This document shows positions 48,641 to 64,000 of a stretch of DNA of 64,000 bases, in pieces. The stretch covers positions 434,001 through 498,000 of the forward strand of contig NOWV01000004.1 in assembly GCA_003344405.1 (NCBI GenBank), in the 5' to 3' direction. The notes under the pieces were generated by a model. It was not told the DNA's origin. It ran no database searches and saw nothing but the letters and a program-made list of their open reading frames with translations. The DNA comes from Trichoplax sp. H2. Its lineage: Eukaryota; Placozoa; Uniplacotomia; Trichoplacea. The position numbers and the translations under genes were made by a program. The first letter of the stretch is position 1; the number at the start of each line of letters is the position of its first letter.

Positions 48641-49640
48641 AAGACGAAGATCTATATAGATTTTGTAAAGATCAGAGAAATGGTTCTAGGAAGCAACAGT
48701 TGCATACTATAGATCGTATTTTATGATGCTATATTATTCAAAAAGCGTAAAGAGAACTAAACTCCAACGACAGATACAGAAAGAAAAGGTAATGCAAAGC
48801 TGTACGTCTGGCGATATTCGTAGTGACGACGAAATAGTTTGCAAAAGTGATGTTGATTACTGTTTCCCTCGTATGCAAGTTGAAAATGGGAAAAGTAATC
48901 TATTAATTTCTGTAAGAAATCGAGTAGCAGTATCATCGAACACATTGAACTGCAGTGCTGGAATGCTGTACCTATATTCTTGTACCAAAATAACTTTACA
49001 GTTGGTGCAATGATACTAGCTAGTTACACTCTGATCTTACAATATAGCCGGCAATTTGTTATAGAACGTTAACATCGTGGTTATCTAACTCCACTTGGCT
49101 ACACTGAATAAGTAGGAATAAATTTCTTTTCCAATCGGTTTGAGTACTAAATCATTCCTGAAATCGTCAATTCTTGCCCTAGAGGTATCAAACTTAGAAT
49201 AAATAAAGTCTTCATTTTCTTCGCACTGTTTAATAGTAGACGCAAGGAAATATAGTAATTTCCCCTAGATAACTGTTGAAATCAACCGAAACGCAATTCT
49301 ATTGGATTTGAATTAATATTTCCAGTTGATACATACTTGATTTTGCACTTACTCAAAAGGTACATGCATAGTTCAGGCATTGCAGAACAACTCCCGTTTC
49401 AAAGCAATAAAAGTTTACTTAGTAAGGCTATTTTTGAATTTAGCTAATTTACCACTTTCCTCTCAATGGTCCAAGAATTGGCCAAATTCACGTAAACATT
49501 TTAACTTGCAATCGTTAGATCACAGGATTGCATCTTGAGTTGAGTCACGCTTTTGTTTACCTATACAACTAGTTCTAACATTTAATATCTTCCAAAAGTG
49601 CAAAATAATATCCACGGAAACAGCCGTACGACGAAATGAG

Positions 49641-51230
49641 CTAATTTATCAAACAAATCCGATACAGAATTTCCTTAAGCAAGGTCCACAAAATCGAAGC
49701 TGAATTAAAAAAGTTGGTGGATAATGGAATATTAATTCCGTCTAATTGCCGCTGGTCATCACCGATTGTCGTTATTGATAAACCTAACGGGAATGTCCGT
49801 ATATGCGGGGAACATCGTCGTCTAAATCAAGTGGTTTTACCTGATTCATTTCCACTACCTACACTTGAACAGTTGCACTAGATAATGTTGACGATTGTGA
49901 TTACTTTACAACGCTGGATCTTCAAAAAGGTTTCTACCAAGTGCCGCTTTCTAATAACAGAAGATATAAGACAGCCATAGCAACCCAATTTGTATTACTT
50001 GACTTTATGATTATGCCGTTCGGATTAAATAATGCAACGACTACATTTCAGCATATGATGGCGGCGATTTTAACACCATTTAATCTGTTTACTGCAGTAC
50101 ATTCAGATGATATAGCAATATTTAGTCAGTCATGGGATGATCACGTGTTACACATAGAACTAATTCTTAAAGCATTAGCGAAAGAAGATTTAATAGTAAA
50201 ATCAGAAAATGTTAGTTTGGGTTTAACTCTTGGCCTTATTTGGGATTCCAAATAGGTCAGGGAAAGAAGAGCCCTCTGTAAGCGAAGATTGCCGGTGTAA
50301 CGAGATCTAGAATCTGAGACTTTAAGCTTTCCTTTTAGTCTACTTTATTGGGAGTACATGCCAAGCGCGATATAATACACACGTTAACTAGACGTAAGAA
50401 CTGTGACAACCGATCAGCTCTAGTACGAACATAACTTTAATAACATATCCTAATGCACGTGAACATTTGTAGCATGTGATCTTAATCTAGTCCAGTAGAT
50501 AAGATGTAGATAAGCCGTAAATAGTATTGTACGATATCTAGGATTCCCCCGCCGTACACTACAAGGTAACAAGTAGTAGTTTACAGGACAGGCGATGTTA
50601 CGACAGCCGGAATATTAAAATTGAAAATACCTACCTCAAAGAAAGAGATCAGAGTTTTCCTGGGCCATGTGGGATACTACCGAAAATTCATCAGATCATT
50701 CGCGACAATTGCAGCCCCATTAACCGGACCTACTGAAAAAAATTGCACGAAACCAGTCAACTGGACTGTGGATGGCCAAAACGTGTTCGATAAATTAAGA
50801 CGAGCTCTCATATCAAATGATGTTTTATCGATAGCGAATCCGAATAAGCCATATATCTTACAAACCGATGCTTCTGACGCAGGGATTGGTGCCGTTTTGG
50901 TTCAGTTGGACCCTCAAGGCGAAGAAAAACTTATTATATATATACTTATCTCGTAAACTGCCTAAACATGAACTTGCTTATGGCACTATTGAGGAGTGTT
51001 TAGCTATTATTTAGTCGTTGCAGATTTTACGTGTTCATTTAGAAGGTAGCATTATCGAATTGTACTCGTATACAGATCATAAGCCACTTATTTGGTTAAA
51101 ATCTTGTATAAACCTTAGTAAACGCTTAACTAGATGGTCTCTTATGTTGTCTGATTTCAATATTACCTTTCACTATAAAACGTGGCCCAACAAATGTGAA
51201 TGTAGATTATCTTTCTAGATTATGCTCGTA
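49641..51230 (+). mobile_element. decayed Ty3/gypsy-type pol fragment (RT and RNase H)
   Basis: Reverse transcriptase begins near 49649 (KQIRYRISLSK, LVDNGILIPS, SSPIVVIDKPNG). It stops at TAG 49879 and continues in another frame (YFTTLDLQKGFYQVPL, MPFGLNNATTTFQ). The catalytic box reads VHSDD where active elements have a Tyr before x-Asp-Asp. At 50250 an unrelated 291-base segment interrupts it. The thumb and RNase H follow (IPTSKKEIRVFLGHVGYYRKF, LQTDASDAGIGAVLVQ). A shift near 50945 leads to SRKLPKHELAYG, then an in-frame TAG and TDHKPLIWL, ending at DYLSRL near 51230. No protease, integrase or gag was seen. The copy is inactive: at least three frame breaks and one insertion. Confidence 0.92.
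50250..50540. mobile_element. insertion inside the gypsy fragment
   Basis: About 291 bases with no coding potential, lying between two GGATTCC copies (50243-50249 and 50541-50547) that could be a 7-bp target-site duplication. It interrupts the RT/thumb region. The class is not recognised; an additional 60 bases to the right also do not encode pol. Confidence 0.45.
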
Positions 51231-51294
51231 ACTCAGTATCCTATTCATGTTCTTTATGTTTCTGCACAATTGTTATGCTGTACTTATAATCTTA

Positions 51295-51536
51295 TGTTGA
51301 GGGTAAGTTAGGATTGCATGCATGTACTGTTGCGTTATTACGCTACGATTCCATGATGTATGCTTGTATTGTACGCGTAACTTATAAACCGCAGTGCACT
51401 GGGTGAATTGGATCGCTATATAAGTAGATGTTGAATAAGAAGTTAGGATACTGGTACTAGTTAAGTACTCGCCCTTACAGTAAATTAAACTTAACACAGA
51501 TTATTAAAGAAGGAACATCTACAACCTTTCTTGACA
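51295..51536 (+). mobile_element. possible 3' LTR next to the gypsy fragment
   Basis: Starts TGTTGA, has a TATATAA box at 51417-51423 and ends TTGACA. It begins 65 bases after the RNase H frame. Without a second LTR copy or a polypurine tract this is only suggestive, and it would require that integrase has been deleted. Confidence 0.2.
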
Positions 51537-54500
51537 TTGTGGATATACGGGTAATGAGGGCCATCGCCATACAGTACTTAACTGAACATTACGGTAGATT
51601 TTACAGCAGATAAACGTTACACCAATATCGAAGTAGCGTTTTTATACCTAGTAGCGCTTACATGTACCGGTGATATATTTTTATACAAAGTACTGTATGA
51701 TTTTCACATGCTCATATGCCACGTGTCTTCAAATTTGGAACTTTAGTGAAGTAGCATCGCCGGATAACCGACAAATTATATGTATATGTACTTCAGTAAA
51801 AATTAAGGGCGCGATAGTTACAGTATTACTGTACTAATGTAAGTCTCTACTATTAAGGTTAAGCATTTCTCGTATACAGTAATTATTCAAGATTTATATC
51901 TTATGCCATGTTGTCTCAGCCTACGCTTTAATTGTTGGTATACTTAATAATAATATCAATGTTACGGTAATTACTAAGAAATTCCACGATTTTAATGCAT
52001 TATATTAAAATAAGTATAACTGCAATGAAAGTAATATTTAACATAACTTTTTTGTAGATTTAATTCTTCCACGTAACTGTTTCAGAAATAGAAATCATAT
52101 TACGGCAACGTGGTACAGGACGCAAAAACGCTTATCAGCTCCGTTAAGGAGGCCATACGAGTATTCTGTAAAATTACTGAGACCAAGATTTTGGTGATGT
52201 AGTAAATACTGTGCTGTACATACACTTTCTATGTATTAATTTCACTTGACTTAATTTGTGAGATGAAGGCATTTACTAAGTGTTACAGTGTTATACACTG
52301 TAATATCGAGATTATAGTAGAAACATTTATGTTAGGATGATTTTGTTGATTTACCCTTACATAGGAGTTTCTAATTTAGATATGTGATATTTAAATATAG
52401 CACTAGCTTTCATGGTGATATATACAGCCTACTGAAATTAGTAGTTTAATTAGGGAATCGAGATTAATCTTCTTACAATTCAAATCACTGTGATTATTAT
52501 TTACTTATGGTACATTTTAGATTATCGTAGAAATGTTCCGTGATTGGACATATTGTAATCTAACAATTTTTGTATTAGTCATCCGATGTCTATGTTCGTA
52601 TATACTGTTGTCTTCATTAGGTAGCAGTAGATAAAATTAGTTTTTGATTCATTATCAGGTTCAACGTTAATATTACTAACTAGGATGTCTTTGCTATTGT
52701 AAAAGAGTACATAAATGCGATAAATCGTATAATATAGTTAGTTCTTATGATTAGTGTTTAAGGTAAGATACGAGGCGTCTAAGTCTTTTTGTAGTCTACT
52801 AGTGTAGGAAAAGTATTCCTGAAAGAGTAGATACTGCTCCCTGATAAGTGGTTAAGGGAATCGACTGTTTGATCGTGCAATACGTTATCTTGTTGCAAAG
52901 CTGTTTTGTAACACCAAGGTTAGAAAGCATAATTTTAAACACGTGTATTGCTGGATGAGATTCTCGATATTGGGCAAATATTGATGATAGTAATAATAAA
53001 ATAGAAAGCAAAAAGTTTCTATCACTATAAATACTACGGATCAACATGGATATCTCCAATAATTAATTAATACATTCTAATAATACATGTATAATCCGGA
53101 ATCTGATCAGTAAAACTTTCCGACATGAAACACTAATGTATAGGTACCAATTTTTCTGTAATCTATTAGATCTGATTGATCAAATATCAGTCAGGTGATA
53201 TATACCGAGGTTTTCTAAACGATTCCCAGCACAGCGGCACAGATTTACTGTAGTAAAATCCTTTATCTACTGCCTAATGTTTGAGGCATCTACTTAGATT
53301 TCTACATGTACATCCCATAAATAATTACAATTAGCGGTATAAAATTCTCCGATTTCTTTGAATTGTGTTGTAATGTATTTAGAATATACTGTAACTATAT
53401 TCTACTCTTAAATATAGACATGTTGTATTGCTCTTATATTTAGACAGATCTAAAGTCCACTTACTCTACATTCATATATAGACTACTGTACAGTATTTAG
53501 TTGTTACGGTACTCGCTGTTTTCTACAATTATCTGCTATTTTGTAACCTGTTATGGTATATGTTGTATCTAATTCCACAATCCTATTCTCTGCATGTGCT
53601 CTATCTTTAAAACTATAAATACCGGCGATTTCTACGTCAGAGTTCGTTAGCCTCTCAGTTAGTCTTCTAGTTAGTCTCTCACAGTCTAATGCTTCTACTC
53701 GTTACTCACGACAGCTTGCACGCTGATCTACCGTAACTACCTCACTGTACTTTACATTACTAACCTACAATAAAGCATAACTTTTATAAACCCTTTGGTG
53801 TAATAATTGTAAATGGCGACTAAGTCTCAATCCTCTGAGATATTGAACCCTCCATCACATGTGTCCACTATATAAATTGCAAGATATAGGAAAGTATTCA
53901 TCGAGAAAGCATACGAAATTGTTAATTTCAAGATATAAGCTTAGATTTAGGAAAGGATGTAAACTGAAAATTGTCTCGGCTAGCGTAGCAGTAATATCCC
54001 AAGGAATAAGTAGCAGTAGGTCGAATGTAGCAAATGATGAGACCAACGTGTTAGCGAAACGTAGCACTTAAAAGGAGAGAATAATACTGCAAAGAGCTTA
54101 AGATATACAGTATGTAAGAATACAGTAACTTGTTGTGCTGCACCTAACGTGTTAGTATAAGATAAGGTAATGAATTACTAAGATAAGGGTATAATACGTC
54201 ATTACGGCTATACTATTTAAATGCAGTAAATCCTAAATAAAACAGACTTTCAGTAAGCTTACTAGGAGGAGTGTATCAAAGTTCCACGTGCTAACGTTAA
54301 CGACTAGGAGTGGAAACACAACGGTAACTATTACTTATACAGTACATAGAGTAAAATGTTCTTGAGAATTCTGCATGCATATGAGCGCGAGCGAATGTTT
54401 ATACTCGCTTTGTAATATCTATCCTACGACTAACACTTGAAAAGTCACTCTAATACTCTAATGTACTGTACACCATTTTATGAAACAAGTTTTTTAAGGT

Positions 54501-55843
54501 TAGCAACAATGTTGTTTATACGCTATGTCAGTTTGAAAGTAATGTAAATATTGCTATAAATTCTTCGCTTAATCTATCTTGTAGTTCCTGCTTGAATTTT
54601 ACGTAATTTGAAGATTATATTGAATAGCGGTTGCATTCGCCAGAAGCATTCCTTCCTGCTATTTTTACTAAAAGAAATCTTTCGCTTTTGGCATGATAGA
54701 GGCGAACTGCTGGCAGTATACACAAATGTTCATCTTAACCTCAAACTCAGACTTATCCATTTATTGGATACCTGGCTCATTTACGTAAATCATTGCGTTA
54801 TATATTCCTATACGGTACGTTGTTCTTGTACACGGTAGCAAGCAATACAACTAACATACTAATATTAACGATCATATATTATTGTATAATAACCTTTTCC
54901 TTGTGGCTAAAGGGTATAAGCACATTTCATTCAACAATTACTGCCTTTCTTCACTTATGGATTAAATTATGACTTAATAAATTCGATGAAAACGAATTCC
55001 TAAGTATAAACATTATACGCCGATAAGCTATCTAATGTTGAGGATATTTATTAAGTGAAGTGGTATTGCAGCCGGTCCTCTTTGGCATCATCATTGCGGA
55101 AGATATCACAAAAAAATTTTTTTAAAAAGCTAGATACAAGAAAGATTACAATCAATGCTATACATAAATAAATAATATATAGCAGTACTATAAAATATAC
55201 TGGTATGTACGTCATATATACATTCCTTATGAGTATAGCTTTTAGGAAGACCGAAGTTATTGCAATACCAAAGGTATATTATATATATACTAATAAAGAC
55301 ATGATTCTTCGGAATGACGTCAAAAAATGTTAATGCTGTAGATTAATAAAAGTAACATTCTCATATTTTTGGGCAATGTAAAATAAATTACGTAGTAGAA
55401 AATAATTATATTGTACAGTAGTGTAAAAGTACGCATTTACATGCGATTTTACGACCAGTTTATCCCGTACTATAACTTAACAAGTTCCAAGTACTCTCAC
55501 ACTATTATAATTTTGGATCACTGTAAGTAATACATACTGTATATTTCATGCAGTTACGCACATACCAGTAACCGGTGAGAATCAAGAATACCGAAATTTC
55601 AACGCTTTCAGAACTACAGTACAATCCAAACCACAAAAAATTGCTGAATAAGGTAATAAATAGTAGTATAGTATGTCTTGGCCAAGAGTTCCACAGTTTC
55701 AGTCAGTTTTACCAGAGGTATCTACCAGTTTTATCGATCTTTAGTATTTTACCAAGTCTCTGTTTCGTTGTTTTGCTATTGACCCTTTTTGTTTTCGATT
55801 TTTCATTTTCTATGGCTATAGTTTAAATGAAATATATTCAAAT
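51537..55843. other. intergenic, gypsy relic to KDM7-type gene
   Basis: AT-rich with one LTR-like segment (53502-53813) and a short perfect hairpin at 52283-52303. Open frames at 53855-54071, 54608-54838 and 55575-55826 have no splice or family support; the last is hydrophobic but sits in AT-rich sequence that favours such frames. Confidence 0.5.
53502..53813 (+). mobile_element. candidate LTR with adjacent primer-site-like motif
   Basis: Begins TGTTAC, has TATAAAT at 53614-53620 and AATAAA at 53769-53774 (155 bases later), and is followed at 53814 by TGGCGAC, the start of primer-binding sites in several gypsy-group elements. A short frame, MATKSQSSEILNPP, starts at the ATG overlapping this motif and stops after 20 codons. 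No second LTR was found. A cellular promoter is the alternative. Confidence 0.3.
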
Positions 55844-60640
<4,797 letters not shown>

Positions 60641-62757
60641 CTAAGAATATGTAAGAAAATATAACCAATTGTTACAAGTGTTTACAGTTTCTGAGTATGT
60701 ATAGAGTTTAATGAGATTACTATCCTTTAGAACAAAACCTGTTACAAAGAAAGATACAAACACAAGGATACCACTTAATTTTTAAGCATATACGAATATA
60801 ATGTGAAATACTAATCAGCCGAACTCTACGAACACATATTTGTATCTACATAAAGAAATACCACGTAATTTTTTGCTCGATCCTTATCTCACCATACGTC
60901 CCGTACTCATTTTTTTCAAATATTATGACAGACTAGTAACTATTCTGGATCTAGGGAAAACTACAAATTGTTTACCTTAACCTAAGGTAAATACCAGTTT
61001 GTGGAACGGTTTATGCAACTTTTTTAGTATCACGAAGCAAGCATGCTGAAGATTAACTACTAATAACTATAATTAATAAAACCGCAAAAGTAAAATATCC
61101 CGCTAGTGATACTTCGCGTATAAGTATTATTATTATTATACTGTAAATTTTTAATACAGTGGTATGTATAATATTACATGTACATTTTGCACACATATAA
61201 CAGTAAGCTTAGTTATTCCTACGCACATTATAATAGTAGTCAAGCCCACACACCCAACTGTGCATTATAGATATAATTTATATATATATACATTACACAA
61301 TCAGGTCCGAGGCGTCTAACTAGCTATACGCTGTTAGTGAACCTGTTATCATAGACAGTATAATACAGTTACATACTGTAGATGCATCTTAACTCTAGAT
61401 ATCGTCATTGCTATAGAAGGGATAGCTATTCGTGAATTAAATATTGGATTCTATTTATTATTATTCAACCCTAACAGTTAACAAGCTATACTGCCTTGTA
61501 CTTAACCGTTTTTGTTAGTACAATACAGAGATCAATCTGTCTGTGTGCATAAACGCCAACTTCTCGTTGCCCTATGACTTTACAAGCTGCAGAGAGTTTA
61601 TACAGTACCAAGTAGTAGTCACTCTTGTGGTTCTCTTAGAAATCATTTAGTCCAGGAAATACGGTAGTTTCAGATATAAAAGTACAGCATACGCTTAATA
61701 ATGGACAATATTATTACTAAGGTTGTTACACAGTTAAAGATATCGGCACTACAGTATATATATAGTACAATATGTAGTATCCATTTCTGAAAGCTAACAA
61801 AGTCAATGCTAATAGGGTAATAGAAACGCATTTGTGACGCTTAAATTAAGCATAAAGTTTATAAAATTCAAAGTCATAATTATCACAGTATTTCACTCCA
61901 GTGTCATTAATTAATGAACAATGCATTCATACGATAAGTTCTATGATCAAGTATAGTAGTACGTTAATACAAACCGTCCATGAAACCAGTCGTTACAGAC
62001 GTCACATTGAATCATAAATTCATTATCATGATAGGGTCCGTTACATATACAGTATAATTCTTGATCTGACATCTTCGGGTTTATATTTCATATCAGTAGT
62101 AGTAACTAAGTCAGCTATCACTCTTCAAGGGATTTGGTTGCCGACTGTAAAATCAGGGATTTTTGATAGGAATCAAGGCGTCCTTTCGAACAAGTGTTGG
62201 ATCTCTGTTCAACACTGGTTCGTAGCTTACCCATCTGATCCGAAAAATTTCTTTTGCTCCGAACGGAGACTATAGAGGAAAGAGTATGGACTGAGACTAC
62301 GGTACTGAACAGAATAGTCGGCGATTGACAAGCGTGGGTTCTACAGTACTGTACAGTAAATAAAGATAGTACTGTACTATACGAAATTTGCGTTTAGTTT
62401 TATACAGTACTGTACAGTACAGTACAGTACTGTACTCTTATCAGATTTACAGTACTGTACAGTAGAAGAACCTTTTAACTTTTTGTTTTGTTACGTGTGT
62501 TAATTAATGAAGGGAATTCAAGAGAAAGTTGTATTGAAAGTTCCTGGTACAGTACAGTACTGTACTGTACAGTAAACAAGACTTAGTAGTACACATTTTA
62601 ATTTTACATTTACTGTACTGTACTGTACTGTAGAACGTATGATTTCATATAACAGTTACATAGTTACAACTACAACTTTTAATTGATAATTTAATTCTAT
62701 TTTAATAGCACGCCTTCTTGTAAAGGTTCTAAAAGACACCAAATATATAGGTTTAAT
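60641..62757. other. upstream of the KDM7-type gene
   Basis: The 5' exon or exons encoding the start of the PHD finger should lie in this direction but were not recognised up to the window end. The sequence is AT-rich, with the GTAC array at 62342-62640 as its main feature. Confidence 0.4.
62342..62640. repeat. GTAC-type palindromic array near the right end
   Basis: Runs at 62343-62380, 62403-62465, 62547-62575 and 62611-62633, with GTACTGTACAGTAC palindromes. It ends about 120 bases before a plausible start codon at 62758. A weaker cluster is at 63420-63560. Confidence 0.9.
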
Positions 62758-62849
62758 ATGCTGAATACATCGAGCAATAAGAATAAGAAGCAAGTTATAG
62801 CGTATCGTATTAATAACTGGTCAAGTTATGAATCCGATTTTCACCCTAA
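62758..62849 (+). CDS. possible first exon of an unidentified gene
   Basis: ATG at 62758, then 30 codons (MLNTSSNKNKKQVIAYRIN, then WSSYESDFHP) and a strong GTAAGT donor at 62850, phase 2. No second exon was assigned. The reason to list it is position: it stands just downstream of a dense GTAC array, as several supported genes in this window do. Chance is quite possible. Confidence 0.25.
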
Positions 62850-64000
62850 GTAAGTTACATTTTTATATTCTCGATTGACTTGAAATTGACTGGATCCGAA
62901 GTACGACAAATAATGTCTGATCTAAACTTGTATGCATACTTTACACAAGTTTTTATCAACTCCTATGTTTATGTGCGTTTGCAAACGTTAGTGTCCGGGC
63001 GGGCAATGCATTATTTTTTGCTGAATGCACACTCATTGCACAGTCCAGTACAGTGCAATAGTTACTCTACATCAGCATCGGTGACTTGCTGATCTAATAA
63101 GTAGTGTTGTGGATCTCCTTTTGTGGTTATTGTACCATTTTAAGTTACAGCGTGATAGGATCAACCAGTGTGGTATTTATGCCTTGATCACGATAGCTAG
63201 GTACTGTAGAGTGTCGTAAATTATAGTAAAGCCTTTTATCAATTGTATTTATTTATTACTGGGCTGGATCATATCGAATATACGACTGGGCCTGCTGTAC
63301 GATGGTCCATGGACTATTATGTCAGTCTAGTAGTCCATCGCTGTACAGTAGTGCGGTAAGTATCACTGATCACAGGAACGGGCCATTATTTTGTTGATTA
63401 TGTTCTCTGTATAAATTTACCGTACTGTACTGTACTATACAACACAGTTTACAGTATACTACCACTAAATCCCGTTTTAAGAAGGTGGATGCGAAAGATT
63501 CCAGAATCTTTGCTGGACTCACCGATTCTCTGAGATAACTGTACTGTAATGTACTCCTAGAGATCTAAGAGTACAGATCCAGGAGTACAATGCGAGTCTG
63601 TTAGTGAGATTAATTACGATCAGATGAAATGGACATGAACCTAAATATGTGTATCTCTAACCAGTACTATATTTTAACGAACCATCGTTAGCGATGGGTG
63701 TTCGGCTAGTAATTAGAAAGGAATATAAATCTCTGAGAAAAAATATCAACAAAGGTTGAATAATATATAATTAATTACTGCTTCTGCATGATACTATTCA
63801 ACTACTGTTACCTATTTGCGGTCTTAGACTTGTAGCCGATTATACAGTTCTGTACTTCGACTGCCCTCCCCGAAGACTGGTATAAATGCTACTGCATATT
63901 ACAGAATAAGCTTAGATATTACTAATAGAGTACAGTTTAGAAAGCATTCACTGCTGCGTAATCGATTAACGAAACATTTTTTTTGTTATGCGGTTACAAT
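62850..64000. other. right end of window, nothing supported
   Basis: AT-rich with GTAC words at 63297-63350 and 63420-63560. The open frame 62880-63092 overlaps the presumed intron of the 62758 exon and shows no family resemblance. Confidence 0.45.

Noticed and set aside
54608-54838. Open frame of 76 codons
   Set aside because: Both strands are open and no domain, splice site or homologue could be recognised.
55575-55826. Hydrophobic 83-codon frame
   Set aside because: No good start context, no splice sites and no family resemblance; T-rich DNA readily gives such frames.

Overview
This window is nuclear DNA from an AT-rich invertebrate animal; the phylum cannot be fixed from sequence alone. 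The case for an animal rests on spliced genes with many short (about 50-100 nt) GT-AG introns and on animal-type products: an LRIG receptor, a two-domain receptor tyrosine phosphatase, a KDM7 histone demethylase and ATRIP. No prokaryotic or organellar signature was seen. All gene models were built by hand from reading frames, splice-site phase and recalled protein families; no search was run.

Layout: TBC1D22 Rab-GAP (+, 2835-5187); ATRIP (-, 6749-9525) divergent from ING3 (+, 10927-12491); a repeat-rich gap with a 20-N assembly gap (12492-16987); a receptor tyrosine phosphatase with Ig, FN3, active D1 and dead D2 (-, 16988-24380), divergent from MIA40/CHCHD4 (+, 25231-26349); GDP-fucose transporter SLC35C1 (-, 29155-32733) with an unidentified nested exon pair in its second intron; LRIG (+, 36760-41438); a 59-residue orphan gene (-, 42243-42480); a repeat and transposon zone (about 46100-51540) with hairpin arrays, a broken ORF chain and a decayed Ty3/gypsy pol; a KDM7-type PHD-JmjC demethylase (-, 55844-60640, first exon(s) not found); and a possible first exon at 62758.

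The genes do not form one pathway. ATRIP (checkpoint) and ING3 (NuA4/TIP60 chromatin) share a 1.4 kb divergent intergenic region, and the phosphatase and MIA40 share one of 0.85 kb.

The most unusual signal is a family of 5-bp (GTACT)n / (AGTAC)n arrays that switch strand and so build long palindromes around GTAC. The dense arrays lie upstream of start codons (ATRIP/ING3, phosphatase/MIA40, SLC35C1, the 62758 exon, and a small one before TBC1D22) and none lies in a coding exon. Single TACTGTA/TACAGTA words are also scattered through non-coding DNA far more often than expected. I propose this as the candidate undescribed feature; function is unproven.
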